This document shows positions 54,543 through 64,000 of a stretch of 64,000 nt of DNA, piece by piece (the stretch's first letter is position 1; every line of letters begins with the position of its first letter). The translations under genes and the position numbers were made by a program. Below the pieces are notes generated by a model. That model had not been told where the DNA came from. It saw nothing but the letters and a program-made list of their open reading frames with translations, and searched no databases. This stretch comes from Xylocopa sonorina (taxonomy: Eukaryota; Arthropoda; Insecta; Hymenoptera; Apidae), in the NCBI RefSeq assembly GCF_050948175.1, contig NW_027490219.1, forward strand, positions 682,001 through 746,000, in the 5' to 3' direction.

Positions 54543-55078
54543 TGTCACGTCTCAATTTCGGGAAAATTTCCTATTTGACCGTGATTGACACGTAGCCGTC
54601 TCCGAAATCTGCGCGCTGAATTGCGGCGGACGCCGGGTTCCTTATGGCTCGCGAAACACTGGTACGAAACGCGGACGCGGTGAACAAGGACGTTCACCTA
54701 CCTTTTGATGGCTTGAGTGGCTGCTTTAATCGGCTTTCTTTTGTAGACACCGCTGGAAACGTGGGTCCCCCTCCGGAATGGTCCCAGTATACGGGCTGTG
54801 AGGCGGAATCGTCAAAGGGATGAGTTTCCAGCGAGACTGCTCGGTGGTGTTGGACTTCTCTGTACTCTGCGGTGAAGCCGGCTGTGCAGGTCGGCCGGTG
54901 TGCGGAGGAGCCACGGCGAGGATGGCTGAATAGCTGAAGATCGGTACTTGACTTTCCAGGCCCGCGTATTCCCGCACCAATCGACGCATGAAATTCTTCC
55001 TTCCCGCGCGTCGAGTTCTTTTCCTACCGTTGGCACAACGCATTCAGCCTACTTCCTCAAAGTCCGGATACGGGTCCA

Positions 55079-55098
55079 CTAAGCGGCGGTCCGCTCTA
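55079..55098 (+). repeat. Direct repeat inside the LTR, copy 1
   Basis: A 20-base segment with core CTAAGCGGCGGTCC recurs 88 bp downstream with one mismatch. Short internal repeats are common in LTR U3 regions, where they may bind transcription factors; that role here is inference. Confidence 0.7.
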
Positions 55099-55166
55099 GT
55101 TTGCCGGTCCGTAAGAGTGGAAGGTCGACGTAGATTCGCTCGTAGTGAGGCAATGGGTCGATCCAG

Positions 55167-55186
55167 CTAAGCGGCGGTCCTCTCTA
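55167..55186 (+). repeat. Direct repeat inside the LTR, copy 2
   Basis: Second copy of the 55079-55098 segment (one G-to-T change). Both are preceded by a GGGTC sequence a few bases upstream. Confidence 0.7.
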
Positions 55187-55317
55187 ACCGATCGATTACC
55201 AAGCCTCGACTACGGTGAAACTCGAATGTGTTTAATACGCGAGAACTCGTGGAAGACTTCGTGTTATACTCGAGTGTTGCAAGGAATTGTATTAACGAGA
55301 GATATTAATTCTGATAA

Positions 55318-55323
55318 AATAAA
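55318..55323 (+). promoter_or_regulatory. Possible polyadenylation signal AATAAA in the LTR
   Basis: AATAAA lies in an AT-rich stretch in the middle of the LTR. It would fit a plus-strand R region. On the minus strand there are ATTAAA variants (TTTAAT near 54724 and 55228), so the strand of the element cannot be fixed from this alone. Confidence 0.35.
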
Positions 55324-55843
55324 GATATATTCTAAATAATCCTACGCTTACACTTACTGTCCCTATCGAGCTAAGTTAAAATTAGTTTAATATTAGAAAT
55401 AGAATAACAAGACTTTAGAATTAGAATTGACTTTGATTTAGAAGTTGTAATACCTCCAAGTGAGGCAGAGACTGGCCCGAAGGCATGAGTCTGAAGACCG
55501 TTCGGCTTGAGCGACAGACGATTACTGATCTCTGACTCGCGTGTCCGCGACCTCCTCGGATCGCGCGGCGCGCGAGTCGTTGGGCCCCAGAGTGGGGCGG
55601 CCGCTCGGCCCGCGAAGTGGGGCGGCCGGTCGTGGAGGGGCGCGGCTCGCGTTGAGCGTGAGCCGGGCGCGTCGGACGCTTGTTCGAGCGTATCGTAGCG
55701 GATTATAATGTAATTTAGAAATTAGTATTCAACATAGATTTGCCTTAAAATTATTCGTGTGTGTTGTTTCTGTATATACATGGTCGTGTAGTGTGCTTAC
55801 TAGCTACGGACTTAAGATATCTTATGAGTAGACATTAGAGAAG

Positions 55844-55852
55844 TATATATAA
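55844..55852 (+). promoter_or_regulatory. Possible TATA box in the LTR
   Basis: TATATATAA followed about 36 bp later by GCAGTG, loosely like an insect initiator (TCAGT). It lies downstream of the AATAAA, which is not the expected order for a plus-strand LTR, so one or both signals may be chance. Confidence 0.25.
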
Positions 55853-56134
55853 TGGTGATTTACAGCTGCTGACTCTGTGCAGTGTGCGGTGGCGTCTTCG
55901 TGCTGCGGCTGGGGGTTGCGTACCCTCCAACTTCGTCGAGGTCGCGCGTCGTGGCGCGGACGAGTGGTCGAATCCCCGGGTGTGTAGATGGCTGCCTTGG
56001 CTCGGCGATCGAGCTGGTTGCCCGTGTACAGGGGCGCTCGTCCCTTGTGGCTACGTGCGGTTGGCGGTGCGTATGGACCTGCCGGGAGCTGCGGGAGGCG
56101 TTGGGGGGTGGAAGGCGGTACGCCGGACGTCACA

Positions 56135-56138
56135 CTAC
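56135..56138. repeat. Right 4-bp target-site duplication CTAC
   Basis: CTAC follows the terminal CACA of the LTR and precedes CCATCATAGC, which is the expected CTATCATAGC of the interrupted monomer with one T-to-C change at 56140. Confidence 0.85.
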
Positions 56139-59100
56139 CCATCATAGCAATAGTGTTCTAATGCTTCTTAAAACGCGATATCGCATCTCATTTCAATGTT
56201 TCATAGTAAGATATAATATGATTTGCGAAGTGTCATGTATTCCTCGTCTACACTTCAAATGAATGTGAATGCGACACTCCCTCGCTAGGAAATAGCGTTT
56301 GCAGATGTCTACGTATCGTAGCAATAGATTTCTAATGCTTCTTAAAACGCGATATCGCAACTCATTTCTATGTTTCATGGTAAGATATAATATGAATTCC
56401 GAAGTGTCATGTATACCTCGTCTACACTTCAAATGAATGTAAATGCGCCACTTCCTTGCAAGGAAATAGTGTTTGCGAATGTCTATCTATCGTAGCAATA
56501 GTGTTCTAATGCTTCTTAAAACGCGATATCGCAACTCATTTCTATGTTTCATGGTAAGACATAATATGAATTGCGAAGTGTTATGCATTCCTCGTCTACG
56601 ATTCAAATGATTGTAAATGCGACACTTCCTTGCAAGGAAATAGCGTTTGCAGATGTCTACGTATCGTAGCAATAGAGTTCTTATGATTCTTAAAACGCGA
56701 TATCGCATCTCATTTCTATGTTTCATGGTAAGATATAATATGATTTGCGAAGTGTCATGTATTCCTCGTCTACACTTCAAATGAATGTAAATGCGACACA
56801 TCCATGCAAGGAAATAGCGTTTGCAGATGTCTACGTATCGTAGCAATAGTGTTCTTATGAATCTTAAAACGCGATATCGCATCTCATTTCTATGTTTCAT
56901 GGTAAGATATAATATGATTTGCGAAGTGTCATGTATTCCTCGTCTACACTTCAAATGCATGTAAATGCGACACTTCCTTGCAAGGAAATAGTGTTTGCAA
57001 ATGTCTACGTATCGAAGCAATAGAGCTCAAATGCTTCTTTAAACGCGATATCGCATCTCATTTCTATGTTTCATGGTAAGATACATTATGATTTGCGAAG
57101 TGTTATGTATTCCTCGTCTACACTTCAAATGAATGTAAATGCGACACTTCCTTGCAAGGAAATAGAGTTGACAGATGTCTAGGTATCGTAGAAATAGAGT
57201 TCTTATGATTCTTAAATCGCGATATCGCATCTCATTTCAATGTTTCATGGTAAGATATAATATGATTTTCGAAGTGTCATGTATTCCTCGTCTACACTTC
57301 AAATGAATGTGAATGCGACACTTCCTCGCTAGGAAATAGCGTTTGCAGATGTCTACGTATCGCAGCAATAGATTTCTAATGCTTCTTAAAACGCGATATC
57401 GCATCTCATTTCTATGTTTCATGGTAAGATATAATACGAATTGCGAAGTGTCATGTATACCTCGTCTACACTTCAAATGAATGTAAATGCGACACTTTCT
57501 TGCAGGGAAATAGTGTTTGCGAATGTCTATCTATCGTAGCAATAGTGTTCTAATGCTTCTTAAAACGCGATATCGCATCTCATTTCTATGTTTCATGGTA
57601 ACATATAATATGATTTGCGAAGTGTTATGTATTCCTCGTCTACACTTCAAATGAATGTAAATGCGACACTTCCATGCAAGGAAATAGCGTTTGCAGATGT
57701 CTACGTATCTTAGCAATAGTGTTCTTATGATTCTTAAAACGCGATATCGCATCTCATTTCTATGTTTCATGGTAAGATATAATATGATTTGCGAAGTGTC
57801 ATGTATTCCTCGTCTACACTTCAAATGCATGTAAATGCAACACTTCCTTGCAAGGAAATAGCGTTTGCAGATGTCTACGTATCGAAGCAATAGAGCTCAA
57901 ATGCTTCTTAAAACGCGATATCGCATCTCATTTCTATGTTTCATGGTAAGATATATTATGATTTGCGAAGTGTTATGTATTCCTCGCCTACACTTCAAAT
58001 GAATGTAAATGCGAAACTTCCTTGCAAGGAAATAGAGTTGACAGATGTCTAGGTATCGTAGAAATAGAGTTCTTATGATTCTTAAAACGCGATATCGCAT
58101 CTCATTTCTATGTTTCATGGTAAGATATAATATGATTTTCGAAGTGTCATGTATTCCTCGTCTACACTTCAAATGAATGTGAATGCGACACTTCCTCGCT
58201 AGGAAATAGCGTATGCAGATGTCTACGTATCGCAGCAATAGATTTCTAATGCTTCTTAAAAAGCGATATCGCAACTCATTTCTATGTTTCATGGTAAGAT
58301 ATAATATGAATTGCGAAGTGTCATGTATACCTCGTCTACACTTCAAATGAATGTAAATGCGACACTTTCTTGCAGGGAAATAGTGTTTGCGAATGTCTAT
58401 CTATCGTTGCAATAGTGTTCTAATGCTTCTTAAAACGCGATATCGCATCTCATTTCTATGTTTCATGGTAACATATAATATGATTTGCGAAGTGTTATGT
58501 ATTCCTCGTCTACACTTCAAATGAATGTAAATGCGACACTTCCTTGCAAGGAAATAGAGTTGACAGATGTCTAGGTATCGTAGCAATAGAGTTCTTATGA
58601 TTCTTAAAACGCGATATCGCATCTCATTTCTATGTTTCATGGTAAGATATAATATGATTTGCGAAGTGTCATGTATTCCTCGTCTACACTTCAAATGAAT
58701 GTAAATGCGACACTACCTTGCTAGGAAATAGCGTCTGCAGATGTCTAGGTATCGCAGCAATAGAGTTCTAATGCTTCTTAAAACGCGATATCGCATCTCA
58801 TTTCTATGTTTCATGGTAAGATATAATATGATTTGCGAAGTGTCATGTATTCCTCGTCTACACTTCAAATGAAAGTAAATGCGACACTTCCATGCAAGGA
58901 AATAGCGTTTGCAGATGTCTACGTATCTTAGCAATAGTGTTCTTATGATTCTTAAAACGCGATATCGCATCTCATTTCTATGCTTCATGGTAAGATATAA
59001 TATGATTTGCGAAGTGTCATGTATTCCTCGTCTACACTTCAAATGCATGTAAATGCGACACTTCCTTGCAAGGAAATAGCGTTTGCAGATGTCTACGTAT

Positions 59101-62100
59101 CGAAGCAATAGAGCTCAAATGCTTCTTAAAACGCGATATCGCATCTCATTTCTATGTTTCATGGTAAGATATATTATGATTTGCGAAGTGTTATGTATTC
59201 CTCGTCTACACTTCAAATGAATGTAAATGCGACACTTCCTTGCAAGGAAATAGAGTTGACAGATGTCTAGGTATCGTAGAAATAGAGTTCTTATGATTCT
59301 TAAAACGCGATATCGCATCTCATTTCTATGTTTCATGGTAAGATATAATATGATTTGCGAAGTGTTATGTATTCCTCGTCTACACTTCAAATGAATGTAA
59401 ATGCCACACTTCCTTGCAAGGAAATAGCGTTTGCAGATGTCTACGTATCGTAGCAATAGATTTCTTATGATTCTTAAAACGCGATATCGCATCTCATTTC
59501 TATGTTTCATGGTAACATATAATATGATTTGCGAAGTGTTATGTATTCCTCGTCTACACTTCAAATGAATGTAAATGCGACACTTCCTTGCAAGGAAATA
59601 GCGTTTGCGAATGTCTACCTATCATAGAATAGTGTTCTAATGCTTCTTAAAACGCGATATCGCATCTCATCTCTATGTTTCATGGTAATATATGATATGA
59701 TTTGCGAAGTGTTATGTATTCCTCGTCTACACTTCAAATGAATGTAAATGCGACACTTCCTTGCAAGGAAATAGCGTTTGCGAATGTCTACCTATCATAG
59801 AATAGTGTTCTAATGATTCTTAAAACGCGATATCGCATCTCATTTCTATGTTTCATGGTAAGATATAATATGATTTGCGAAGTGTCATGTATTCCTCGTC
59901 TACACTTCAAATGCATGTAAATGCGACACTTCCTTGCAAGGAAATAGCGTGTGCAGATGTCTACGTATCGAAGCAATAGAGCTCAAATGCTTCTTTAAAC
60001 GCGATATCGCATCTCATTTCTATGTTTCATGGTAAGATATATTATGATTTGCGAAGTGTTATGTATTCCTCGTCTACACTTCAAATGAATGTAAATGCGA
60101 CACTTCCTTGCAAGGAAATAGAGTTGACAGATGTCTAGGTATCGTAGAAATAGAGTTCTTGTGATTCTTAAAACGCGATATCGCATCTCATTTCAATGTT
60201 TCATGGTAAGATATAATATGATTTTCGAAGTGTCATGTATTCCTCGTCTACACTTCAAATGAATGTGAATGCGACACTTCCTCGCTAGGAAATAGCGTTT
60301 GCAGATGTCTACGTATCGCAGCAATAGATTTCTAATGCTTCTTAAAACGCGATATCGCAACTCATTTCTATGTTTCATGGTAAGATATAATATGAATTGC
60401 GAAGTGTCATGTATACCTCGCCTGCACTTCAAATGAATGTAAATGCGACACTTCCTTGCAGGGAAATAGTGTTTGCGAATGTCTATCTATCGTAGCAATA
60501 GTGTTCTAATGCTTCGTAAAACGCGATATCGCATCTCATTTCTATGTTTCATGGTAAGATATAATATGATTTGCGAAGTGTTATGCATTCCTCGTCTACG
60601 ATTCAAATGATTGTAAATGCGACACTTCCTTGCAAGGAAATAGCGTTTGCAGATGTCTACGTATCGTAGCAATAGAGTTCTTATGATTCTTAAAACGCGA
60701 TATCGCATCTCATTTCTATGTTTCATGGTAAGATATAATATGATTTGCGAAGTGTCATGTATTCCTCGTCTACACTTCAAATGAATGTAAATGCGACACT
60801 ACCTTGCTAGGAAATAGCGTCTGCAGTTGTCTAGGTATCGCAGCAATAGAGTTCTAATGCTTCTTAAAACGCGATATCGCATCTCATTTCTATGTTTCAT
60901 GGTAAGATATAATATGATTTGCGAAGTGTCATGTATTCCTCGTCTACACTTCAAATGAATGTAAATGCGACACTTCCTTGCAAGGAAATAGCGTTTGCGA
61001 ATGTCTACCTATCATAGAATAGTGTTCTAATGCTTCTTAAAACGCGATATCGCATCTCATTTCTATGTTTCATGGTAAGATATAATATGATTTGCGAAGT
61101 GTCATGTATTCCTCGTCTACACTTCAAATGAATGTAAATGCGACACTTCCATGCAAGGAAATAGCGTTTGCAGATGTCTACGTATCGTAGCAATAGTGCT
61201 CTTATGATTCTTAAAACGCGTTATCGCATCTCATTTCTATGTTTCATGGTAAGATATAATATGATTTGCGAAGTGTTATGTATTCCTCGTCTACACTTCA
61301 AATGAATGTAAATGCCACACTTCCTTGCAAGGAAATAGCGTTTCCAGATGTCTACGTATCGCAGCAATAGATTTCTTATGATTCTTAAAACGCTATGTCG
61401 CATCTCATTTCTATGTTTCATGGTAACATATAATATGATTTGCGAAGTGTCATGTATTCCTCGTCTACACTTCAAATGAATGTAAATGCGACACTACCTT
61501 GCTAGGAAATAGCGTCTGCAGATGTCTAGGTATCGCAGCAATAGAGTTCTAATGCTTCTTAAAACTTGATATCGCATCTCATTTCTATGTTTCATGGTAA
61601 GATATAATATGATTTGCGAAGTGTCATGTACTCCTCGTCTTCACTTCAAATGAATGTAAATGCGAAACTTCTATGCAAGGAAATAGCGTTTGCAGATGTC
61701 TACGTATCGTAGCAATAGAGTTCTTATGATTCTTAAAACGCGATATCGCATCTCATTTCTATGTTTCATGGTAAGATATAATATGATTTGCGAAGTGTCA
61801 TGTATTCCTCGTCTACACTTCAAATGAATGTAAATGCGAAACTTCTATGCAAGGAAATAGCATTTGCAGATGTCTACGTATCGTAGCAATAGAGTTCTTA
61901 TGATTCTTAAAACGCGATATCGCATCTCATTTCTATGTTTCATGGTAAGATATAATATGATTTGCGAAGTGTCATGTATTCCTTGTCTACACTTCAAATG
62001 AATGTAAATGCGACACTTACTTGCAAGGAAATAGCGTTTGCAGATGTCTACGTATCGTAGCAATAGAGTTCTTATGATTCTTAAAACGCGATATCGCAAC

Positions 62101-64000
62101 TCATTTCTATGTTTCATGGTAAGATATAATATGAATTGCGAAGTGTCATGTATACCTCGTCTACACTTCAAATGAATGTAAATGCGACACTTCCTTGCAG
62201 GGAAATAGTGTTTGCGAATGTCTATCTATCGTAGCAATTGTGTTCTAATGCTTCTTAAAACGCGATATCGCATCTCATTTCTATGTTTCATGGTAAGATA
62301 TAATATGATTTGCGAAGTGTTATGCATTCCTCGTCTACGATTCAAATGATTGTAAATGCGACACTTCCTTGCAAGGAAATAGCGTTTGCAGATGTCTACG
62401 TATCGTAGCAATAGAGTTCTTATGATTCTTAAAACGCGATATCGCATCTCATTTCTATGTTTCATGGTAAGATATAATATGATTTGCGAAGTGTCATGTA
62501 TTCCTCGTCTACACTTCAAATGAATGTAAATGCGAAACTTCTATGCAAGGAAATAGCGTTTGCAGATGTCTACGTATCGTAGCAATAGAGTTCTTATGAT
62601 TCTTAAAACGCGATATCGCATCTCATTTCTATGTTTCATGGTAAGATATAATATGATTTGCGAAGTGTCATGTATTCCTCGTCTACACTTCAAGTGAATG
62701 TAAATGCGACACTTCCTTGCAAGGAAATAGCGTTTGCGAATGTCTACCTATCATAGAATAGTGTTCTAATGCTTCTTAAAACGCGATATCGCATCTCATT
62801 TCTATGTTTCATGGTAAGATATAATATGATTTGCGAAGTGTCATGTATTCCTCGTCTACACTTCAAATGAATGTAAATGCGACACTTCCATGCAAGGAAA
62901 TAGCGTTTGCAGATGTCTACGTATCGTAGCAATAGTGTTCTTATGATTCTTAAAACGCGATATCGCATCTCATTTCTATGTTTCATGGTAAGATATAATA
63001 TGATTTGCGAAGTGTCATGTATTCCTCGTCTACACTTCAAATGCATGTAAATGCGACACTTCCTTGCAAGGAAATAGCGTTTGCAGATGTCTACGTATCG
63101 AAGCAATAGAGCTCAAATGCTTCTTAAAACGCGATATCGCATCTCATTTCTATGTTTCATGGTAAGATATATTATGATTTGCGAAGTGTTATGTATTCCT
63201 CGTCTACACTTCAAATGAATGTAAATGCGACACTTCCTTGCAAGGAAATAGAGTTGACAGATGTCTAGGTATCGTAGAAATAGTGTTCTTATGATTCTTA
63301 AAACGCGATATCGCATCGCATTTCAATGTTTCATGGTAAGATATAATATGATTTTCGAAGTGTCATGTATTCCTCGTCTACACTTCAAATGAATGTGAAT
63401 GCGACACTTCCTCGCTAGGAAATAGCGTTTGCAGATGTCTACGTATCGTAGCAATAGATTTCTAATGCTTCTTAAAACGCGATATCGCAACTCATTTCTA
63501 TGTTTGATGGTAAGATATAATATGAATTGCGAAGTGTCATGTATACCTCGTCTACACTTCAAATGAATGTAAATGCGACACTTCCTTGCTAGGAAATAGC
63601 GTCTGCAGATGTCTAGGTATCGCAGCAATAGAGTTCTAATGCTTCTTAAAACGCGATATCGCATCTCATTTCTATGTTTCATGGTAAGATATAATATGAT
63701 TTGCGAAGTTTTATGCATTCCTCGTCTACGATTCAAATGATTGTAAATGCGACACTTCCTTGCAAGGAAATAGCGTTTGCAGATGTCTACGTATCGTAGC
63801 AATAGAGTTCTTATGATTCTTAAAACGCGATATCGCATCTCATTTCTATGTTTCATGGTAAGATATAATATGATTTGCGAAGTGCCATGTATTCCTCGTC
63901 TACACTTCAAATGAATGTAAATGCGACACTACCTTGCTAGGATATAGCGTCTGCAGATGTCTAGGTATCGCAGCAATAGAGTTCCAATGCTTCTTAAAAC
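56139..64000 (-). repeat. 174-bp satellite array, right domain
   Basis: The array resumes within the same monomer that the LTR interrupted and runs to the window edge. It shares the middle domain's variants plus GAGTTGACAGATG, GAGCTCAAATGC, TGCAGGGAAATAGTG and GATTGTAAATG. Open frames are short (up to 195 codons), broken by TAG, TGA and a recurrent 1-bp deletion. The array is incomplete at the right end. Confidence 0.96.
60430..63760. repeat. Ten-monomer relationship with 1-bp-deleted monomers
   Basis: GATTGTAAATG monomers have their TTGTAAATG at 56611, 60611, 62350 and 63741. The 60440-60790 segment matches 62179-62529 at 1739 bp, that is 10 x 174 minus 1. The missing base is in ATCATAGAATAG (for ATCATAGCAATAG), which occurs at 59621, 59794, 61011 and 62750. 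Monomers between the matching segments differ, so the higher-order structure is mosaic rather than clean. Confidence 0.75.

Larger units (their letters stand above)
54543..56134. mobile_element. Probable solo LTR of a Ty3/gypsy-like retrotransposon, 1592 bp
   Basis: This is the only non-satellite sequence in the window. It begins TGTCACGTC and ends GACGTCACA, giving the TG...CA termini of an LTR with a short imperfect inverted repeat (8 of 9 matching). It is flanked by a 4-bp duplication, CTAC, and the satellite resumes in register. A 4-bp duplication is usual for Ty3/gypsy elements; BEL/Pao and copia usually make 5 bp. No gag, protease, reverse transcriptase or integrase coding is present, and no second long repeat, so a solo LTR left by LTR-LTR recombination is the simplest reading. 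A short non-autonomous element is the alternative. Base composition is uneven: GC-rich stretches near 54.6-55.2, 55.55-55.69 and 55.88-56.13 kb alternate with AT-rich ones. Orientation is undecided. Short open frames (for example 54726-55043 minus, 55507-55698 plus) resemble nothing I recognise. Confidence 0.8.

Noticed and set aside
54726..55043. 105-codon minus-strand frame and overlapping small frames in the LTR as genes
   Set aside because: No recognisable domain; Pro, Ser, Thr and Arg-rich composition is what a GC-rich non-coding stretch gives, and overlapping frames of similar length exist on both strands.
54543..56134. DNA transposon
   Set aside because: Terminal inverted match is only about 9 bp, ends are TG...CA, and the duplication CTAC is 4 bp with no transposase; an LTR explains the ends better.
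55882..56262. 126-codon plus-strand frame spanning the LTR end and the satellite
   Set aside because: It crosses the LTR-satellite junction and reads into repeat sequence, so it is a chance fusion.
1..64000. CENP-B box in the monomer
   Set aside because: I looked for TTCG followed by the A and CGGG positions on both strands. The minus strand has CTTCGCAAATC but nothing matching the CGGG half, so the known box is not present.
1..64000. 87-bp half-monomer ancestry of the 174-bp unit
   Set aside because: I compared the two halves by eye and saw only short coincidences (GCGAAGTG against GCGACACT), not enough to support a dimeric origin.

Overview
The window is one continuous, head-to-tail tandem satellite DNA array with a 174-bp monomer (about 358 monomers by length). 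It is interrupted once by a transposable-element remnant of about 1.6 kb. I find no convincing protein-coding gene, rRNA, tRNA, CRISPR array or operon. The sequence is eukaryotic heterochromatin, of the pericentromeric, centromeric or other satellite-block type. A 4-bp-duplicating LTR insertion fits an insect or other arthropod, but the species cannot be read from the sequence. All monomers I followed point the same way.

The many long minus-strand open frames (up to 1123 codons) are a property of the repeat. 174 is exactly 58 codons and one minus-strand frame of the consensus has no stop, so the frame stays open through the array until a variant monomer breaks it. Several breaking variants (two TAG types, two TGA types and a 1-bp deletion) have themselves been amplified. 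This argues against selection for a protein.

Layout: (1) 1-37737, a homogeneous array rich in higher-order repeats (HORs). These include 522-bp trimers (2.6-3.8 kb, 11.6-13.2 kb), 696/1392-bp repeats (7.7-10.2 kb), a nearly identical 5220-bp (30-monomer) tandem duplication at 21.06-31.51 kb, and a rearranged third copy to about 34.7 kb. A 40-bp deletion near 35123 shifts the register. (2) 37738 to about 40258, a block of strongly diverged monomers of the same satellite, sitting inside what would otherwise be one continuous monomer of the homogeneous array. (3) 40259-54542, satellite that first resumes the left-hand variants and then changes to a different variant set, with 522-bp and 870-bp HORs. 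(4) 54543-56134, a probable solo LTR (TG...CA ends, 4-bp CTAC target duplication). (5) 56139-64000, satellite again, with 10-monomer relationships and an amplified 1-bp-deletion variant.

No genes cooperate here. What can be read is the history of the array: unequal exchange, local amplification, one intrusion of old satellite and one retroelement insertion. The sub-monomer element most worth testing is a dyad-containing box (TTCCTTGCWAGGAA followed by GCGTTTGCAGATGTC). It survives in the diverged block while a second palindrome (GCGATATCGC) decays there.
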